A stretch of DNA of 64,000 nt, taken from positions 109,633,757-109,697,756 of the forward strand of contig CANTUZ010000001.1 in assembly GCA_947846985.1 (NCBI GenBank), read 5' to 3'. The notes under the pieces are model-generated. The model ran no database searches and was not told the origin of the DNA. It was given only the letters and a program-made list of their open reading frames with translations. This document shows positions 25,698 to 36,908 of the stretch, piece by piece (position 1 is the first letter of the stretch; every line of letters begins with the position of its first letter). This stretch comes from Fratercula arctica. Taxonomy: Eukaryota; Chordata; Aves; Charadriiformes; Alcidae. The position numbers and the translations under genes are program-made.

Positions 25698-28099
25698 CAA
25701 TATATGGGTGATTAATTCCAGCCACAAAATCCAGATAGCAGGCTCATTTTCTTATATGGCTTGTGTAGGCCTGTGTAGATAATTCAGATATCATAATGCC
25801 AAGTCACATAATAAATAAAACCCCAATTATACTCATCACCTCGTATTTTGGCCAATGCAACATTTGGCCTCATTCCATCCTGTGGGATCATTTTCATGTA
25901 AACCAAGCCAGCAAGTTTAGCAAAGGAGAAATTGTTCCTAGGATAAGAGATATGCAATGCCCCAGATATGTGCCAAGCCCAGAGTTCCTTTAAAGGCATA
26001 ACGATATGAGAAGTTAGTCTTGTGAATTGTTGCTGCCTGATTTGTGGTGCAGAAAGAAACAAGAGACACGAGGGGTTTCTCTCACGTACACTTACAGATC
26101 CCAGCACATAGTTTTGCTGCATACCTCCATAGCAAGTAAATGATGTTTCTTAAGTTACATCTAGAAAGGGAAAACACATGAAAAAGACCTTTTCAGTGCA
26201 CTAAACAGTACAGGCTCAAACTATCCTGTGTATTTTCTGTACGTTGGAAAAAAGCACCAAAAAAAAAAAGGGACAGGAACAACTGCTGTTCATTGCATTA
26301 ATAACCTGCTGGTAGCATTAGACTTGATCCACAAGAACTGCATTGCACTGGACAACTTGTAATCAACCTACTACTTGATGGAATTTGCAACCACATACCA
26401 GGCATGAAGTGTCTCTCCCCACCACGAGGTATCTCACAGAGGATGAAGCGTCCAGGAGTCACCGGGTGCCAGGGGCCAACCTAATCCAGTCACCTCAAAT
26501 ATCCTGAAGCATCCTTTTGAACCTGTTCCCCTGTCCTCCAAATAATGTAATATTTGTGGGAAGAAGAAACAAACAACGCAAGAATGACAACTGATAGCAC
26601 TGTTCTTGGGATAGGATTCAAGTCTTTGCTCCATCAAAGATAATTATGTTTTTTATAAAAAGCACAAAGGATTCAGCAAGACAGATCACATGAGCCCTGA
26701 ATCAAAAGATGCTGCAATACGGTGATCAGCAAACTCCATCCAGTGTAGAGAAAAGTGCTCAAGTAACTACAACATCATTTTACAGATAAGTTCAATAATC
26801 ACTGAACTATTGGATAAAAAGAAGAGACGACACTCTCCCCAGCTGTGCTTTCTGCACATTTGGAATTTGTTTGATACTGCTTTCTGGATCAATTCCTCAA
26901 GTGACCTACACAAAGAAATACCTACATTTCCAACTCTTGAGCTAGAAAGGGATAAATACGGACCTTTGTTTTCTTTTACATTTGCAAGAATATGTCAGCA
27001 TTTTCTTCCAATGACAAAAGCTGTTTCTAAATCCTTCATATTAAGGACATCCAATTTTTATTTTTATTTTTTGCCCCTATAAATGAGCTTCCTGAAATCC
27101 AATGGAGTGTAAAGGAAGAAGCTGTTCCTTCTCAGAAGCAAATTCTCAAATAATTTTAAATATGTTATTAAGGTATTCCATATACAAAGTTGTAAGAAAC
27201 CAAATATTTAAAACCATTAAAATTGACCATGTTACAGAATTTTTAAAATGAAAACATTGCATTCGAGGAAGGCTGTAAGGGGGAGAAAGCAGTCTAAAGC
27301 TAGGAATCTACTAATTAAGATATGCAATAAAAATGTTAATCAAGTAAACTTAGGGAGGATGGGAGAAAGCGATTACATAATCCTCTTGGCACGGTATAAT
27401 GTCTCAGTGCTCTCACACAGGAAAATGATGAGTAGGTAAACAAGTAAGAGAGAAAAAAAACAGGTCCTTTGATTGTGGGCCAAAGAAGAAACTGTTCCAA
27501 ATGGCTTCTCTAACCAACATTAGCAGTTCAAGTAGAAAACATTCAGAACTCTCTCTAGTGTGTCAGCCTTGGGATAGCTCACAGAAATTAACACAGCAGC
27601 CTGAGAAACTGGAGTGTTTAACATGATTCTTGTTAAGTACGGTCATAGCAATGTCTTTTGTTAGTCTATTTCTTTATAACTCTATTCCACCGTTGCAAAA
27701 CTGTAAGTAAACAGGATATTTGGTTCTGTGTCCTGTATTATAGATGTTTCATGGCTAACCAGCAAGTAGGAACTTCATTCATGCTTGTATGGATCCTTAA
27801 AGCAAGGGCTTTGGGATTACACTTGTTTGTAGCCTTGCCGCCCTGTAAGCACAGTGTTGTTTGTAACAAGCTTTGTGCTAAGCTAATAACACAGAACTCA
27901 ACAACTATCAGGCTCTGTCTGGATTTGCTTCAGCCTAGCTGGGGCCATATTTAGTCTTGTTTACTTGTAACAACAATTATCTAATAATCCAGTGACTTTG
28001 TTTTAGCTTGTGAACAACTGTATGGGTTAATAGCAAGCAGTTATTCAGTGCAGAATGAACTATTTATGACTAGAATAAAACGAAGAATAGAGGAGTACC
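25698..28099. other. No gene seen; right part may be eroded retroviral DNA
   Basis: 25698-27640 is unique AT-rich sequence. From about 27640 the sequence becomes less AT-rich and may be a continuation of the LTR-like block at 28100-28718, but I cannot set a boundary or identify coding remnants. Confidence 0.4.
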
Positions 28100-28718
28100 G
28101 CCATGGGATGATGGCAGGGGTGTTGAAACTATGGGCATAGGATGACACCAGGGGCTCCAGGGCTATAAATATGTCACCAGTGGTCAGTTAATGGTCATTA
28201 AAGGAATGTAACCGTGTGAGTAGGGTAAAGGTGGTTTTAAGGATAAAAAAGAGAACAATGAACACATATCTAACATAAGTTAAATGTTCTATACACAGCA
28301 ATGTGGAAATGTGAACCAATGAAGAAGCAGCAGGGCATAGATCATATTATAAAACATATAAAAAGGACTCCAGACAGACCCAAAAGTGAGGAGGAAGGAA
28401 ACATGTACAACGACATGAAAGTTCTCCCAAAAAAGGACTATGATGCTGACAGCTGGCTGCAATCCTTCTCCCCGGCCCTGCACCACAGCCTGAACCTTAG
28501 GACGCAGAAACACAGTGGAAGGATGACAGTAATACCAGAGAAATGCGGAGACACTAGACTGTGTACACTAATCTTAACTGTACATAATTTGAATCATAAG
28601 TGTTAACGGAATTGTAAACAGACTCTTGATTGTTCTTTGATCAATCTGTTAAGACTTAAATTAAAATAAAAATAACATCCCTGTCCATGTATGATATGTA
28701 CTTATTTTCCCTGTAACA
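28100..28718 (+). mobile_element. Candidate retroviral LTR
   Basis: The block has the order expected of an LTR on the plus strand. TATA-like boxes lie at 28349-28354 and 28357-28364 ('catataaaaagg'). A GC-richer leader-like region contains 'gctgacagctggctgcaatcc' and 'ccctgcaccacagcctgaacc', and an AATAAA signal at 28665-28670 is followed by 'aacatccctgtcca'. I have an impression of similarity to avian ERV LTRs but cannot name the family, and I could not find matching TG/CA ends or a target duplication. The 101-codon open frame from 28301 is carried inside this block and is not a credible gene. Confidence 0.4.
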
Positions 28719-31700
28719 AGATTTTGAATGTAGCAAATAGATGGGAATAAATGCAACTTGCTCCGTAACCTGGATGCAACAAACTGGCAAGACCTGAAGG
28801 ATGCACAATACCCCCACTGCATTTCTCTGGTGTTTCAGCAAGGTAAGAAGATACGCCTCCACCAAGTTGTTCAGCTATTTTAGGAGATAATAATAATATA
28901 AAGTTCATACATACAGAGAAAGCATCTTCCCAAATTAGTCAAGAAACCTCCGATCTGGAAGTAGGATGATAATGAAAACTGAGGATCATCCCACTTCCAT
29001 AATAGATGTGAAATTGCTATCATTGGCATCTGCAGCTCAAAGCATGATGCTGGACTGAGGACTGTCTGTCACACATCCATAAACCCAAACCACAATTTGT
29101 GATTCACCCTTCTGGGCAGTAAGCTAGGACTTTGGTTTTCTTCAGGATGGCTAGGCTCTTTCCTCAAGCAGACAGTAGGTTTTTTCTGGGTTTTTTCCCC
29201 TCTTGGAGGAATTCCTTTTTTAAGTTTGGTGCCTCACACACAACGTTATGATAGTAATTATAGTTTTTTCAGTATTATGAAGATTTACGATGCTTACCAA
29301 ATAGTATAAGCATATATTTCAGAGCACTTAATAATTTTTAATATCATTTACTTCTTCATAAGAAAGCAAAATATTTAATCACAGCAACTGGCTAATTTCA
29401 GGCCACAATAAACTCATTGGTACCAATTCTGATAAAGTTGTCTTGTTATATTACCAACACTATGGATTTAAATTTCCTGACCTGACTTTTTTTTCATTAT
29501 ATTTATACTGAATTACTTTGTCCAATACAAATAATATTATGAATTAGGCTTAAAAATATTATTCCAGATCAGGTTAGGTGTAAGTCACTCTGTAAACCTC
29601 ACACACTGTATTTATTTATTACCTGGCTAAAGGTGCTTGCTGTCTTGGGATTCTGTATATTGATTTCACAGACATTGCCCTTATAATATTAACACATCTC
29701 TCAATTCTATAATTTACTTTCCAAAACAGCAATAATGACTTGCAATGCAATTTTGATTGCAATAGCAATACTCCTGTAGCTAATAAACTTAATTATTAGT
29801 GTATGACCTCTTGCCTGGCAAAACTCCAAGAGTATGTGCAGTTTAACTTCATATAACAAACTTTTGCGGGACGTGAATATTGTTTTTTAATATGAAAAGA
29901 TTCATTGGTATATGAAAATATTAATTTTGGCAAGGTGTGAAAAAGCAGTATAAGAATAATGAGGAAACAATTCTGTGAATTGTGCATGAATGTATAATAC
30001 CTATATGCAGATCACTTCTCATTGCTTTTTTTAAGTCAACACATCTCAAAGAGCAATATTTAAAGAGAAAGAAGAAAAACTAAATTTATATATTGCATAT
30101 ATTGTAAAAAAGCAAGAAAATTATGATTTTTGTATCCAAGCCAGTCACACATATGTCTTGTCTACTAACATGAAAATGTATGTATCATAAAAGTTATGAA
30201 AGTAGGGAAATAAAATAAATTATAATAATATTTTGCACTTTTTTCACTAGATAGATACCAAAGTTAGCTATAATTATTGCCATTTTGCAAAGATAGTAGC
30301 TTAGAAGAGTTATCTGAATGACCTGAGTAGAGATTGAGCTGGCTGTTAATGCCCATTCACCTAAATCATCTTGGTGCCTGAAAGCAGTTCAGAAAGTACA
30401 TCTGAGCCTTTGTACACTCTTAGTTTTGATTTTAGTATCTTGGCTTTGTTTTCAGTGGCAATATATAAAGTTTTCTATATACAGGTGGTGTTTTTCATGT
30501 AGTCTTCAAGTAGACATGAATTTCAGCACTGATGCAGGTATTTCCAAAGGTGAAATACAACCCCAATAGCACGCAGGTTGGGAACAAATCATGTATATCA
30601 AGGAGAAGTCTGGAGAATTAGGCTATAAATACACAGAAACAATGACAAACCTCTAACCCTTAACTGTGTACCACTACAGCCCAATATAACAATTTACTAT
30701 GTCAATAAAACTGGATGGAACATCAGTAAAAAATGCCTGAAAAAAGAAAAAAAAATTCTATTCCCAAGAATATCAGTGACAAAGGAAAGGTTAAAACTGC
30801 AATGAACATGCCTTTTTTCCTTTGCACTCTGGACTTTCAAAGGAAAAAATGAAATTTACCCAGCTCAATAGTCAGTGATGTATATAATTAAATAGAAAGG
30901 TTTTGGAGAGTGTGATTTTATGGTTACCGTAGCAACTAGCACCTAGATGGTCCATATTCCTGTGCTCTTCTACCACCAAAAAAAAAAAAAAAAATTCGTC
31001 TATGACCCACTTGAAAACAAATAGGTTTGTACCGCTCAAACTCCCATTGCTCTTCACAGGCATCTATTATCGCTCAGGTTGCTGGAATAATCCTACTCTG
31101 GAAATATTCCAGTGGTTTTACCAAACAGCAATATGCATCCTCCATGGCTTAAACTATAACATAGCAGTGGAAATCCTGTGCGCAGTCAGATGTGGCTCTA
31201 TTTGGCCATATGTGGCTGTAATTCTATATATGGGGAGAGGAAAGGAAGGTTTTAAAAGGCTATTGCATTTCATAGCCTAAGCTACTTGTATTTAGAAAAG
31301 TTTTACATTTTTTTACCACAATCACTCAACTACTCTCATCCCATGACTTTAAGAACAATGAACTTTTGAAACCTCATGTATAGTAAGCAGAAGTTGAAAG
31401 TTTTTCCCAAAGCTCACCTTAATGTCGTTCTAGCGTGAACTGAAGATGAACTAAAGCAGAAGTGCTGAATAGCTTATTGCCAGAGAGAATTTTCCTGTGT
31501 TCATGTTGCTAAGAAAGTCTCCTCACTCGTCTCATGTGCCTGAGAACTTAAGAGAAAGGTACAGCAGAAGCGTGACAAAGGGTACGAAGTTGTTATCCAT
31601 TGTAAAAACATAGAGTACTTGTGAATACTACTTAAATTATTTGTTCTGTTTAGATCTCTAATTGCAAGTCTTTCTCATGTGAGTATTTCAAGGGATGCAA

Positions 31701-31968
31701 TAACACTCAAACATGAGAAAAAAAATTCATCCCAACAAAATAAATTACCACTCTGTTAAGTTTACCATCTCTTCCCTCAGAGGCCTCACAGGTGTTAATT
31801 TTAAATGTAATCCTTGACTCCCCAGGAACTTGCTTCTACTGTATGCAGAGATGAAAGGCAGAATTAATATTAACATTAATGTTAAAAAGGCAGGAAGATG
31901 TTCCTTTTTGTTTCCTACTGAAATGTCTGGTTACCATTCCAGGCAAATTTGAGAGCAATTTCTTAAAA
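28719..31968. other. AT-rich sequence, no gene seen
   Basis: About 3.2 kb of very AT-rich unique sequence with scattered A and T runs (for example A17 at 30977-30993). No repeat family or gene was recognised. Confidence 0.55.
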
Positions 31969-31998
31969 TCTCTCTCTCTCTCTCTCTTTTTTTTTTTT
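31969..31998 (+). repeat. (TC)n plus poly-T
   Basis: About nine TC units are followed by a T run of about 13. Confidence 0.9.
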
Positions 31999-32940
31999 CT
32001 TTAATAGGCATTTCTTTCTGTAATATCAGAGGTGGAAAAATAAAACAAAAATAAAATAGAGGACCTCTTGATCACATGTTGGTTTTAGGTCTTCTAATAA
32101 TAGATTATACAACACATCCAAATGTAATATATTTATTTATTAACTAAATATTTCTTATTAGAATGACAGCTTCCCTTTTTACATTCCTTCACTCTTCTCC
32201 CTATGGGCCTTCCAATCCTTACTTCTAGACATCTTAACTTTAAACCATACTCATTTCCATTCTGTGATCAGAATATAAATAACCTGTACTGCCAGACAGG
32301 CATATAAGAAACTACCTTTTCCTCCTCAGTCAGTTCCTCCTTTTAGAATAACAATGGAAAAAGTCCAGTTTTAGAAACAGGACTAGGGAGAGGTTTTACA
32401 CAGGGAGTATGCTGCAAGTTTCTCTATAAGCCTTCATGTCCTTCACTGTACCTGCCAACCCATATGCAGGAGGCAGATGTTCATCCTTCCACTTTGTTAA
32501 CTACCTTGTCACAATACATCACCGTTTATGTATTACTTCGCAGAGGTTTGGTTTATACAATTTAGTCTGCATTCCCACCTGTGCTTGAATAGCATTGGAG
32601 AAGTACCTGTTAAAGTTACTGGATTACCTTATGTTTCTATAGCTGTTTTTAATTATTAAATTTAATATTCATATTACATAGCAAATATTTTAAGTCTGTT
32701 CTGTGCTCTCTGCAGGCAACAAGATTGCAGTTCTTAAACGGAGATCCCTTGGCTGCCTGCAGAGGCTAGGTAATGTTTGCACGCTATTTTCACTCGGGTA
32801 GCCAGCCTGAGGTGGGTTAGCCATAAGTGTGGCAGGACAACCAAGCATCTAGCCCAACTATGCAGATTTCCCATCTCACTCAGGTGCAGTCAGCAAGGGC
32901 AGACATGCTGTACCATGCACAGGCTCATCCCTGAATTCAA
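31999..32940. other. AT-rich sequence, no confirmed gene
   Basis: Unique-looking. A 54-bp exon-like segment flanked by a good acceptor and a moderate donor is at 32716-32769 (see findings). Confidence 0.45.
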
Positions 32941-33180
32941 GCGAGACCACTGATCCGTTTCACACGCATTTGAAAAGAGTCGTCAAATGTGAGAAACTTA
33001 TGTCACGACCGATGTGTGGCATTTGATCCAGAGAGCCGGCAGAGACGAGAACAAGAGCTGTATAAAATACGTAGAGGCAACTGTTGACTCCTCACAGGGC
33101 TCAGTGACCTCGAGCACTCCACGGGCGATGGGGCTCAGCGCGACGGGTGAGTGCACCACCCGTGCGCTGGCATCAGGTAT
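32941..33180 (+). promoter_or_regulatory. CpG-dense patch with TATA box; promoter- or LTR-like
   Basis: I count 17 CpG dinucleotides in these 240 bp, in a region that otherwise shows very few. Within it are a TATAAAATA at 33061-33069, an ATG at 33128-33130 and a splice-donor-like ACGG|GTGAGT with the cut after 33146. An AATAAA follows at 33306. Two readings fit: a small alternative promoter with a short first exon, or a decayed LTR (TATA to AATAAA spacing about 245 bp). I cannot separate these by eye and recognise no LTR family. Confidence 0.3.
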
Positions 33181-33240
33181 CCATTCACCAGTCCCAGACC
33201 AAAATGTTAATGTTGTTTACATGTTTTGTAGGACTCCTAA

Positions 33241-33252
33241 GGGGGGGGGGGG
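33241..33252 (+). repeat. Poly-G run (12 G)
   Basis: Uninterrupted G12 between 'ctcctaa' and 'tcaaaccc', about 60 bp downstream of the CpG-dense patch. Confidence 0.9.
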
Positions 33253-36200
33253 TCAAACCCTTCAGTCTCACTGCAATATGTATACTAACACTTTCTACTG
33301 TGCCAAATAAAAATGCAAAATGAACAGTTCACAAGGTTAATAAACAAAGGTAGATTTTCTGATACAGTCTATTATTCATCTTAGGTAAACTGCCTCATAC
33401 ATTTGACATACGTCCAACACTACAGAAACATATGAAACATGCTGCCGCCTCCTGACTTACACTGCTATGACTGAAAGTGGAATTGGAATTATGTGAGGGG
33501 AGTTGAAGATGCTTCACCTTCAATAAAATATACCCTGCCCTATTTCTTCTCAACACTAAACACAACTGCAGATATGAGGCTATTCAGCCTATGGCATCAT
33601 AAAACACAGGTATAATTCACAGGCAGATGAAGAAATGCCAGAATTTCTGAAGGACATTGACACTCCCTACAATATTCCTACTGTAACCCTGTGCACTGTC
33701 AGACTCCAACCGAAATAAGACAGGGGAAGCTGGGAGGGCTGACGTTCACACACCATCAGTCCAAAGTTATTTAGCACAACTGTTTGTGTAATTGCAGCTC
33801 ACTGGGAATGTTCAGTGTTCAATGGTCCTCGAAAATCAGACTTCCAATTGGCTGATGATGGGTTTTGTTAGATGCACACACTGAGCTGGGAAATTCAGCC
33901 ACACATGTCAAGACCACAGAATTCTCAAGACTGCCACAGGTGTGGGGTGAAGGGGATCTTAATGGGATCTAAGCAGTTTTTCTTCACACAAACATATGTC
34001 TCTTTTGTGAATTAATAGCGCATATATATATGACTTCAAGCTACTGAAACTCAGTAGGCGCTTTAAACTGGGGACACTGAAGAATTAGTAACAATAGGAA
34101 ATGAATTTTCTAAGAAAGATCTTAAGGAACTTAAAATTAACCACTTATATACCATTACCTCTGATGAAATAGTTACATGTAACTGACATGTCACAAATGT
34201 TACAAAATTGACTTTATTAAAAAAACCTTTCCAGGTAAGTTGGGGTTTTTTATTAGCAGCGTATGCAAACCATCCCTCAACTCCTAATCAAGATAAATGA
34301 GTTACCTTCAGGCTTTATCAACAAAAGTGGTGACATCCTCGTATCTGGGGGAGCAGAGAAACACTAAGGCATTTTCTCCTACGGGGGACATCAGATGACA
34401 AGAGTACACTCCTGCTTTGAGGGTGGAGGGAGACAGGAGGCAGTGGTTTGCGACTGTAAAGGTGCAGGAGTACATACTGCTGCCCAGGACCACAGGCTGT
34501 CTCCACATCTGATGAATGGGGAAATCTCAGCAGAAGGAAAAAGTAGTGAATCAGTTTGAAGCTCTTTGAGGTTCTTCTGTATCCTGCACCCCCTTCTAAA
34601 TCCACCTGAAGATACAATAATGACAAAACAGGTTGACAATTAAAGGCTATTTTGCAGAGGCTACCATTCTGCAGCAACATAAAGTATTGCAGTCAATAAC
34701 TCTGCTGTCTCAGGAAATATTGTGCTGAGTAAAATCATATCCCTCAGAGGAACACAAGTCTGTGTTCAAACACTTGATCTTACTTTATAGATAAGACTGT
34801 TTTCTGATGGTAAAGAAAATTACAGTCCATGTGTAGGAGCTGTATGAAAGAGCATGCTATGAATCTTGGTCTGGAACTGAGGAGCTCTGCTGTTCCAGGT
34901 GAGCAGCCTGTTAGGGGTAGCCTAAACCTCTGTGGATTCATAGCCCAGCCTACAGCTTCTGCCTGTTTGACTTGGTGGCAATACTCTGGTCTATCAGCTG
35001 TGCAGGGTGAGGATGCTGATTCAGCCTCCTTGTCAGACAGAGCCGTGGCAGCCAAAGAGGGCTAAGCCTCCGGGCTGGGAATAAGAGACCCAGGAGTGCC
35101 AGAGCTGCGATCAGTGAGCACAGCCAGGGAGAGAGAGAAGCAACCCCAACACATATGCATGTAGGAAGGCATAGAAAACAGTGAGAAATGGGTACAAAAA
35201 CTTCCCCAACAAAAAAGTTGCAAATTGGCCATGAAATACACTTTGTGTGGATAGTGCTGCCATAGCCATTACTCTTCCCAAAACACATCACACCTATGTG
35301 TGAGATGTGCCAGAGGAATAGACTGCTGAAAATGGCCAGGCTCACAGGCACTCTCTCAACATCAGCTGTTGCCACCACAGGGGGACCAGCTACTATGGCA
35401 GGTGCTCAAACCAGCCAGGGCATTTGTTTTCTTATCCCATCAGTTAAATTTTTGAACAGTAGTACAAAGCCGCACTAAAGAGACCATCAAATCAAATCCA
35501 TTACTGACTGGCATGTAAGTTTAACCAAGACAACTTTGCAAAGAAATAAATTGTGCCATCAAAGCTGTATCTTTCACCATCTCTTACATGCTGCATAGGT
35601 AATTTGCATATTTAAACAAAGCTTCCTAGTATTCATGCCTGAAAGTGCATACCGAGGGAAACTGAAGCCAGATGGTTAGATGTCAAAGTGACTAAAAAAT
35701 TGCTTTTAAAAAGGTAGGCTTCCAATAATTAATAGTCCAGATCTTCAGATAATGTAAACCGCTGAAGTGAATTAACAGTTCTGATTTACACTGCCACATA
35801 ATCTAGCTCTGTGTGTCCAACCCTTATTCTCAAAAACATTTAGCACAGATTGCTTGGATAACTCATTTTCAAGGTGGGAAGGGGGGAACCAAGCATCCAC
35901 TTGCTGAAAGCATCTAAGGATATGACATATTCTAAAGCACTCTAAAACATAACCGTGCACTAATTAAAACTTCATACTTTTAAATACTAAAACTGGAAAG
36001 AGATATAACTCCGGCTGGAATAAACATCCCACTACAGCGTACAGACAAGGCAGAGTTTCTGAAGGCACAAATGGCAGTGAGGCACCTCCCATTGAGAACT
36101 GGTGATGACAGGTCAGGTCAGGCAATTCCACGCTTTCTTAGTATCCCAACAGAAAGATGTCAAAAAGCTTCTGAAGACAAAATGGCTGTCACTATTGTTT

Positions 36201-36711
36201 GCTGATCGAAGAAAATTTTGCAGCTTAAATTTCAGCTTAATTCTTAGCACTTCTAGAGTGGTTAAAAGATGTTATACCTCTTCCCACCTGATGGACTCTT
36301 GTGTTACAGCATGCATGGCAGTAATGAAGACAGATTAATGCTATTTATTTGCTGACACTGACAAGAGTAGCCTGGTTTTTTTTCTGTATTTTATCACCAA
36401 AGTCTTGTTTTTCAGCCTCAAATAGCCTCAAGACAATGCACTGTAATAATTAAGTACAAAAAAAGAAAAAGTTTAAACAGCATTAACTATCTGCATGAAA
36501 TCAACAAAAGGCAACACATTGTACTCAGTGCTGCCAATCCAGCCTCAACACACTCCTGAGGTAGGAAACAACAGGAGAAGATGGGGGTGTTTATTTATAA
36601 AGGGGTGTCCCCCCACTTTGAATTAGCGTTCAGGGATCCTTGTTCATCAAGCACTATAGGTAAAGCACTATAAAAAACCAAACCAAAACAAAGGAACAAC
36701 AGCAAAGCTGA
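33253..36711. other. No gene seen
   Basis: The 142-codon minus frame at 34950-35378 is the longest open frame outside simple repeats. Its predicted product has hydrophobic stretches but no motif I recognise, and overlapping plus frames are similarly open. The 34.8-35.5 kb part is somewhat GC-richer and may be an unrecognised old repeat. Confidence 0.45.
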
Positions 36712-36908
36712 GTGGGTAGCGCAACACCGGAGCACGTTGCCCAGAGAGGTTGCCAAATCTCCAAATCAGTTTTTCACAGCCCGGGTACACCAAGCCAGAG
36801 CTGACCTGATCTAGCAGTGGCAATGGTCCTGTTTTGAGCTGGAGTTTCACCTAAAAGACCTTTAGTTGTCCATTCCCACTGATGTTTCAGTGATTTGATG
36901 ATTCTATG
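36712..36908 (+). repeat. CR1 LINE, diverged 3' end
   Basis: Plus-oriented CR1 tail. Recognisable blocks are 'gttgcccagagaggttg' near 36738, a degraded 'ctgacctgatctagcagtgg' near 36803, the decayed 'ggactagatgacc' region, and the terminus 'tgatgattctatgaa' ending near 36908. It is more diverged than the copy at 873-1158. Confidence 0.85.

Noticed and set aside
25173..25782. Long open frames (149-184 codons) on both strands
   Set aside because: They translate the purine/pyrimidine repeat into GEERR- or SSPLL-type polymers. Being open on both strands follows from the repeat having no stop codons.
28301..28606. 101-codon lysine-rich plus-strand frame
   Set aside because: Lies across the TATA and leader part of the LTR-like block, where an open frame is incidental.
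34950..35378. 142-codon minus-strand frame, longest outside simple repeats
   Set aside because: No recognised domain, overlapping plus frames also open, and no promoter, splice or codon evidence. The length is within chance for 64 kb.
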